Below are positions 59,462 to 64,000 of a stretch of DNA of 64,000 nucleotides, one piece after another (the first letter of the stretch is position 1; each line of letters starts with the position of its first letter). The stretch comes from Rhizobium sp. SEMIA4064. GTDB taxonomy: Bacteria > Pseudomonadota > Alphaproteobacteria > Rhizobiales > Rhizobiaceae. The notes under the pieces are model-generated. The model made no database searches, was not told the DNA's origin, and worked only from the letters and a program-made list of their open reading frames with translations. The translations under genes were made by a program, and so were the position numbers. The stretch is from the NCBI RefSeq assembly GCF_003025035.1, contig NZ_PYJN01000022.1, positions 372,001 to 436,000 of the forward strand. The letters run 5' to 3'.

Positions 59462-60391
59462 TTAGTTCTTCTTGACGAAGTCCTTGACGTTCTGGGGCGT
59501 CACGAGCTGGAAGGGAATATAGACCTTCTTGTCGACCTTATCACCCTTGGCAAGCTTCAGCGCGGCATCGACCGCACCCTTGCCCTGACCGGCTGCGTCC
59601 TGGAAAACGGTGACATCGAGGTCACCGGCCTGCATGGCTGCCAAGGCGTCCTGCGTCGCGTCGACACCGCCGATGACTACCTTATCCATCGACTTTCCGG
59701 CTGCCTTCAGCGCCTGAATGGCACCGATCGCCATTTCGTCATTGTTGGAAATGACGGCATCGAATTCCAAACCGCTGGAGAGCCAGTTGGTCATCAGGTC
59801 GGAGCCCTGGGTACGCTGCCAGTTGGCGGTCTGTTCCTGAACGATCTGGATGCCCTTGCATTCGTCGGTGGCGAGAACGTCATGCACGTCCTTGGTACGC
59901 ATGCGGGCTGCCTGGTTCGACAGTTCGCCCATCATGACGACGGCCTTGCCCTTGCCCTTCAGCAGGCGGCAAACTTCCTTGGCTTCCAGCGTGCCGGATT
60001 CCTGCTCGTTGGAAGCGACGAAAGCCTGTTTATCCGGCAGGCTGTCGACGTTTGCCGGTTCGCGGTTGACGTAGATCAGCGGAATTTTCGCATCAGCGGC
60101 CAGTTTCGAAATGGCAGCCGTGGCGTCCGTATCAACTGGGTTGACGATGATGGCGTCAACGTGGCTGGCGATGAAGTTCTGGATCTGGCTCTGCTGCTTG
60201 GCGACGTCGTTCTGAGCGTCTTCGACCTGTAGCGACACGCCCTTCATGGTCTTGGCATAATCCTGCATGCCGTTGCGCAGAACGGTCAGGAAGTTGTCGT
60301 CGAACAGCGCCATCGAGACACCGATGGTCTGGGCATGGGCCGCAGTCGACAGCATAAGGGCCATCGCGGAGCCCAGGATGAGTTTTCTCAT
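59462..60391 (-). CDS. Sugar ABC transporter substrate-binding protein, inositol-type (IbpA-like)
   Basis: 309 residues. Signal MRKLILGSAMALMLSTAAHA leads to the Peripla_BP_4 fold (IGVSMALFDDNFLTVLRNGM and LQVEDAQNDVAKQQSQIQNF). The wording FDDNFLTVLRNGM is that of rhizobial inositol/rhizopine binding proteins (IbpA, MocB) as I recall them. It binds its ligand in the periplasm for the ATPase and permease downstream. ATG 60391 is chosen because it opens the signal peptide; the frame to 60406 adds five residues. Two GGAA-N6-TTCC palindromes upstream point to inositol control. Ribose or another sugar remains possible. Confidence 0.88.
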   Translation of the reverse strand: MRKLILGSAMALMLSTAAHAQTIGVSMALFDDNFLTVLRNGMQDYAKTMKGVSLQVEDAQNDVAKQQSQIQNFIASHVDAIIVNPVDTDATAAISKLAADAKIPLIYVNREPANVDSLPDKQAFVASNEQESGTLEAKEVCRLLKGKGKAVVMMGELSNQAARMRTKDVHDVLATDECKGIQIVQEQTANWQRTQGSDLMTNWLSSGLEFDAVISNNDEMAIGAIQALKAAGKSMDKVVIGGVDATQDALAAMQAGDLDVTVFQDAAGQGKGAVDAALKLAKGDKVDKKVYIPFQLVTPQNVKDFVKKN

Positions 60392-60538
60392 GATTTTTTC
60401 CTCCAACTACGGTGTCCGGCTACACCCCTCCTTAACGCCGGAGCCCCCGGTCTCCACCGTAGGGCCAGCAATCCGAGCTGCCATCTCCCATAACGGCAAC
60501 CCAAAAACGGAACAAACAAACCGTAAAATTCCATCTGC

Positions 60539-60552
60539 GGAATATTTATTCC
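60539..60552. promoter_or_regulatory. Candidate IolR operator 1
   Basis: GGAATATTTATTCC is a perfect palindrome and an exact GGAA-N6-TTCC, 148 bases before the SBP start. The same half-sites repeat just before it (TTCC-ATCTGC-GGAA at 60529), giving three half-sites with equal six-base spacers. The motif is, from memory, that reported for the RpiR-type inositol repressor IolR of S. meliloti. Confidence 0.55.
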
Positions 60553-60688
60553 ATTTTTCGACAAAAACGTCAACACTATTTTGTAGTCGCAATGACGGAA
60601 CTGGCGATCGAAGCGCAGCCGGTAATTTTCGGCCGAAAAAGGCTGTAAAAGGCGGTGATCAAGCCTACATGTGAGCGGCCAATCCGAT

Positions 60689-60702
60689 GGAACAGACATT
60701 CC
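60689..60702. promoter_or_regulatory. Candidate IolR operator 2
   Basis: GGAACAGACATTCC is a second GGAA-N6-TTCC in the same intergenic region, nearer the DUF1993 gene. Two sites 150 bases apart could allow looping or control of both divergent genes. Confidence 0.45.
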
Positions 60703-60778
60703 ATCGACATTTGAATGGCGTAAAATTCCGTCGATATCGGGCCGAGACCACCTCATCGGCCGACCATGGAGAACCAGC

Positions 60779-61285
60779 ATGCCCTCGATGTACCGCTTCT
60801 CAGTCCCCATCTTTCAACGCGGCCTCGCAAAACTTTCGACCTATCTCGACAAGATCGAGGCCTATGCGGCCGAAAACGACACCGATCCGAACGACCTTGT
60901 CGGCGCACGCCTCATTGACGACATGCTGCCGCTCTCCGGCCAGTTTCAGCGCGCCACCGACAGCGCCAAACTCGCGATCGCCCGCCTGACCGGCATCGAC
61001 GCACCGCGCTTCGAGGACAACGAGACCACCGTTGCCGAGCTGCGCGAACGCCTAAAGAAGACTGAGGATTTCCTGGCGACGGTGACGCCGGAGACGATGG
61101 AAGGCAGCGAAAACCGGGAGGTGATCGTTACGCCCGGCGGCAACAAGATCGTGTTCAGCGGCGAAAGCTATCTCGCAACCTTCGCGCTGCCGAACTTCTT
61201 CTTCCACGTTACCACGGTGCACGACATTCTGCGCAGCCGCGGGCTGCCGGTCGGCAAGATGACCTATCTCGGCTCGTTTTCCTGA
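60779..61285 (+). CDS. DUF1993 domain protein
   Basis: 168 residues. MPSMYRFSVPIFQRGLAKLS opens the family pattern, with helices throughout and the conserved end FALPNFFFHVTTVHDILRSRGLPVGKMTYLGSF. DUF1993 proteins resemble DinB-like four-helix bundles (the His in HVTTVH could take part in metal binding), but no function is established. ATG 60779 is preceded by GGAGAA; a longer frame from 60671 adds non-family sequence. It is divergent from the inositol-type operon. Confidence 0.85.
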   Translation: MPSMYRFSVPIFQRGLAKLSTYLDKIEAYAAENDTDPNDLVGARLIDDMLPLSGQFQRATDSAKLAIARLTGIDAPRFEDNETTVAELRERLKKTEDFLATVTPETMEGSENREVIVTPGGNKIVFSGESYLATFALPNFFFHVTTVHDILRSRGLPVGKMTYLGSFS

Positions 61286-61306
61286 TAGCCTGCTATGTAA
61301 ATCTGA

Positions 61307-62863
61307 TCAGGGCCGGCGAGAGACCGGCCCTGTTTCCGTCAGTTCGGTATAGGCGAGCGTCTGATCGAGATGCCGCGCCCTGAGCGACAGCAGCTTTTCG
61401 GCATAGGCAAGCCGGGTCGCCGCATAATTCGGGTCGTCCGCGAGATTGATAAGTTCCATCGGATCCTTCGCCAAATCGAATAGCAAGGGCGGCAGTCCGG
61501 CGAAATGGACGTATTTGAAGCGCTCGCCTCGGATGACAGCGAGATTGCAGGCATTCGACCTGAGCCCAAAATGCCGTTCTGCGTCGCCCCTGGCGATATC
61601 GCGGAAATCGAACTCCCAGAAGGCCGCATCGCGCCAGTCCTCCGGCTCCGCACCCTCGATAAAGGGCAGAAGCGTCTCGCCGTCGAGGTGATTGTCGGGC
61701 AGGAGGCCCAGGCGATCGCAGAGGGTCGGAAAAATATCGGCGGCGCTGGTGAAGTGGTCTACCTGCTGGCCCATACCGCCAGGCTGTCCCGGATCGCGGA
61801 TGACCAGCGGGATGTGATAGCTGCCATCGAAAAAGCCGCCCTTGCCGAGCATCCAGTGATCGCCCATCATTTCCGCGTGGTCCGATGTGAACACGATCAG
61901 CGTATCGTCCCAGGCATCCGCATCTCTCAGCGCCTGCCAGATCCGCCCGAGCTGCGTGTCCACTTCGGCGATCATGCCGTAATAGATGGCGCGGATCGCC
62001 GACAGATCTTCAGCCGTCCAGTCGCTTGCAGGCCCCTCACCGCCATGGATGAAGCCGCCCTTGCCGATCAGTGGCATGGCGTAGGCGAGAAAGGGATGCG
62101 CCGTCTGCTCCGTCTGGCGGTCCGCTGCGCGCGCAAAAGCCGGTCCGTCGCTTGCGGCAAACATGCGGTTATAGGGTTCCGGCACCGAAAACGGCGGATG
62201 CGGCCTGAGAAAGGAGACATGCGCGAACCAGGGCTCGTCCTGTTCGCCGAGCCAGCGAATGAACTCCCCGGCAAGAAAAGCCGTCTGCGTCTCATCCTTG
62301 GAATAGGCAGGCGCCGCATTGGAGATTTCACCGGGCTTGGCACCGACGGGAATATGAATATTGCGGCTCGTCGCACCCACATGGCCGTGCGAGCGCAGCC
62401 ATGAGAGCCATTGCTTTTCATGCTCCGGCAGAAGCTGACGCGCGCTGAAGCCCGGAAGCACGCCCTCATAGGTCGTCAGATACGGATCATTCGGGTCCAT
62501 GCCGCGCGGATCCGGCGCCGTATCGGTATAGCCGAACAAGGTCGGATCGTAGCCGGCGCGGCGGGAGGCGGCCGCCAGATTGTCGAAGCGGGCATCCAGC
62601 GGCGAACCATTGCGGCAGACGCGATGGTTCATTTGATAGAGACCGGTATAAAGCGTCGCCCGCGCCGGCGAGCAGGGCGCTGCTCCGGCGAAATGCCGGC
62701 GGAACAACACGCCGTCCCGCGCCAGAGCATCGACATTGGGCGTCTTGACGCAAGAATGACCGACGGCGGAGAGACAATCGCCCCGCCATTGATCGGCCGA
62801 TATCAGCAGCACGTTCGGGCGTTTGCCCGAAGCGCGCCGCTCAATGCTGGTTGGATTTGGCAT
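61307..62863 (-). CDS. Sulfatase-family hydrolase, phosphonate monoester hydrolase-like
   Basis: 518 residues from ATG 62863 (MPNPTSIERRASGKRPNVLL). The metal site is ISADQWRGD and TSDHAEMMGDHWMLGK; the sulfatase signature CSPARATLYTG has the Cys that is oxidised to formylglycine (CxPxR). Neighbouring residues (PHPPFSVPEPYN, PLVIRDPGQPGG, FDFRDIARGDAERHFGLR) follow the rhizobial phosphonate monoester hydrolase pattern I recall from R. leguminosarum. It would cleave phosphate/phosphonate mono- or diesters or sulfate esters. No signal peptide, so cytoplasmic. Its start overlaps galE by 23 bases, which suggests coupling. It needs a formylglycine-generating enzyme encoded elsewhere. Confidence 0.88.
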   Translation of the reverse strand: MPNPTSIERRASGKRPNVLLISADQWRGDCLSAVGHSCVKTPNVDALARDGVLFRRHFAGAAPCSPARATLYTGLYQMNHRVCRNGSPLDARFDNLAAASRRAGYDPTLFGYTDTAPDPRGMDPNDPYLTTYEGVLPGFSARQLLPEHEKQWLSWLRSHGHVGATSRNIHIPVGAKPGEISNAAPAYSKDETQTAFLAGEFIRWLGEQDEPWFAHVSFLRPHPPFSVPEPYNRMFAASDGPAFARAADRQTEQTAHPFLAYAMPLIGKGGFIHGGEGPASDWTAEDLSAIRAIYYGMIAEVDTQLGRIWQALRDADAWDDTLIVFTSDHAEMMGDHWMLGKGGFFDGSYHIPLVIRDPGQPGGMGQQVDHFTSAADIFPTLCDRLGLLPDNHLDGETLLPFIEGAEPEDWRDAAFWEFDFRDIARGDAERHFGLRSNACNLAVIRGERFKYVHFAGLPPLLFDLAKDPMELINLADDPNYAATRLAYAEKLLSLRARHLDQTLAYTELTETGPVSRRP

Positions 62864-63824
62864 GCCAATTCCAGGCGGATTCGATAATGCGCGACAGGTC
62901 ATATTTCGGCGACCAGCCGAGAACGTCGCGGGCCTTATCGTTATTGGCAACCAGCGTGGTCGAATCGCCCTCGCGGCGGCCAACATATTCGACGGGGAAA
63001 GGCCGGTTCGACACCGTCTCGATCGTCGACAGCAATTCCTTGACCGTCGTGCCCGTACCCGTACCGAGATTGAGCGCCACCGATTCACCGCCCCGCAGCA
63101 GATATTCCACCGCCCGGACATGTGCATCCGCAAGATCGAGGACGTGGATATAGTCGCGCACGCAGGTGCCGTCGCGTGTGTCATAGTCGCTGCCGAACAC
63201 CTTGAAGCCCTGACGACGGCCAAGCGCCGCATCGATCGCCAACGGGATGGCGTGGGTTTCCGGCGTATGCCATTCACCGATGCGCCCTTCGAAATCGGCG
63301 CCGGCCGCATTGAAATAGCGCAGCACCACGGAGCGCAGCCCCTTGTATTGGTCATAATCGGCAAGCGCCTGCTCGACGATATATTTGGTGCGGCCATAGG
63401 GATTGATCGGCACCTGCCGGTGGCTTTCGTCGAGCGGCACGCTCTGCGGCAGGCCATAGGTCGCGCAGGTGGAGGAAAACACGAAAGCGCCGATGCCGGC
63501 CGCCTGCGCCGCCGATAGCAGCGTCAGCGTGCCGATGACGTTGTTCTCATAGAAGGAGACAGGGTCCTTGACCGACTCGCCGACTTCGATCAGCGCCGCA
63601 AAATGCAGGATAGCGGCCGGCTTGTATTTCGCCAGGACTTCATCGAGCCGCGCCCGGTCGCGAATATCACCCTCTTCCGCCGGACCCCATTTGACGAATT
63701 CGCGGTGACCGTTGGAAAAATTGTCGTAGACGACGGGCTGAAACCCCTTGTTCGCCAGATCCAGACATGTATGCGAGCCGATATAACCGGCTCCCCCGAC
63801 CACCAGAACCGTTTCTCCTGCCAT
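62841..63824 (-). CDS. galE: UDP-glucose 4-epimerase GalE
   Basis: 327 residues from ATG 63824 (GAGAAGGG six bases upstream) rather than 63830. The Rossmann motif GGAGYIGSH is at about 9-17, and the catalytic Ser-...-Tyr-xxx-Lys is in SSTCATYG and YGRTKYIVE. It interconverts UDP-glucose and UDP-galactose for exopolysaccharide and lipopolysaccharide. Its 3' end overlaps the sulfatase-family gene. Rhizobia often carry several galE/exoB copies; which one this is cannot be told. Confidence 0.92.
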   Translation of the reverse strand: MAGETVLVVGGAGYIGSHTCLDLANKGFQPVVYDNFSNGHREFVKWGPAEEGDIRDRARLDEVLAKYKPAAILHFAALIEVGESVKDPVSFYENNVIGTLTLLSAAQAAGIGAFVFSSTCATYGLPQSVPLDESHRQVPINPYGRTKYIVEQALADYDQYKGLRSVVLRYFNAAGADFEGRIGEWHTPETHAIPLAIDAALGRRQGFKVFGSDYDTRDGTCVRDYIHVLDLADAHVRAVEYLLRGGESVALNLGTGTGTTVKELLSTIETVSNRPFPVEYVGRREGDSTTLVANNDKARDVLGWSPKYDLSRIIESAWNWHAKSNQH

Positions 63825-63946
63825 GACCATCCCTTCTCAAAGACTGACTGCTCAAGCACGCAACATCGTGCTCGAATCCCCGCGTAGAGTTAGAGACCTG
63901 TAGATCAGTTGCAAGACCAGAAAAAGACTGGAGCTTTGAAGCCGCT

Positions 63947-64000
63947 CTAATGGCTATGCTCGCTTTCCAGCGCGGAGATCTCGTCGGAAACCTCCCGGAT
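63947..64000 (-). CDS. C-terminal end of an unidentified gene
   Basis: Seventeen in-frame residues (IREVSDEISALESEHSH) end at a TAG at 63947-63949 and run off the window on the minus strand. Too short to assign. The 120 bases between it and galE hold no T-rich hairpin, so it could share a transcript with galE. Confidence 0.4.
   Translation of the reverse strand: MREVSDEISALESEHSH

Noticed and set aside
62864..63457. N-terminal extension of the sulfatase-family gene
   Set aside because: Runs in a shifted frame through galE, Arg/Ser-rich without motifs.

Overview
The window reads as chromosomal DNA of a Rhizobium-type alphaproteobacterium (Rhizobiales, Rhizobiaceae). The evidence is a 2.8 MDa-class cyclic beta-1,2-glucan synthase (NdvB/ChvB) with its exporter NdvA/ChvA and an OpgC-type modifier, a RopA/Omp2b-like porin with an RpoH2-type sigma factor, CarD, FdxA, a PHB cassette (phaB, phaA, phaR), a BA14K protein, a rhizobial pyruvate carboxylase, and RIME-like mosaic repeats. 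GC is high, so long antisense ORFs cover many genes and were discarded. No phage, transposase, CRISPR, tRNA or rRNA was recognised.

Layout. 1-10.8 kb: the 3' end of thiQ, a lipoprotein M48 metalloprotease, rpoH, carD, fdxA, and an S4-domain protein paired with a large SUV3-like helicase. A 1.3 kb non-coding region (8.66-9.93 kb) follows, packed with GANTC sites, a four-copy ~70 bp repeat and TTAACC motifs. After it come three small envelope genes (a DUF3309 protein, a glycine-zipper lipoprotein, a 57-residue membrane peptide). 10.8-18.1 kb: phaB-phaA divergent from phaR, a small membrane protein, rpmF, a GST, a DUF1868 2H-phosphoesterase-like gene with no usable start codon, mtgA and an FPP-synthase-like gene. 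18.1-29.9 kb: accessory metabolism and transport, namely a GlxA-type AraC regulator divergent from a BBE-type flavoprotein oxidase, LysE, ispG, MFS and DMT transporters, a BA14K protein, a GNAT, a polar amino-acid ABC operon and an MBL-fold hydrolase.

29.9-48.2 kb: pyruvate carboxylase, a LuxR-type solo, ndvA, a porin, opgC and ndvB. NdvB makes the periplasmic cyclic glucan, NdvA exports it, OpgC probably decorates it, and the porin shares the envelope context. 48.6-56.6 kb: a XRE-cupin regulator, two small proteins, and an oligopeptide/dipeptide-type ABC operon led by an M19 dipeptidase. 56.8-60.4 kb: a sugar ABC operon (SBP, ATPase, permease) that resembles the inositol transporter IbpA-IatA-IatP, with two GGAA-N6-TTCC palindromes upstream matching the motif I recall for S. 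meliloti IolR. 60.8-64 kb: a DUF1993 protein, a formylglycine-type sulfatase/phosphonate monoester hydrolase overlapping galE, and the last codons of an unidentified gene.

The strongest candidate for something undescribed is the GANTC/TTAACC repeat region at 8.8-9.7 kb. It has about 20 GANTC sites (CcrM methylation motif) in 760 bp where about three are expected, arranged in a helically phased triplet within a repeat, next to exact CtrA-type half-sites. All gene functions are inferred from sequence reading alone; no database search was run.
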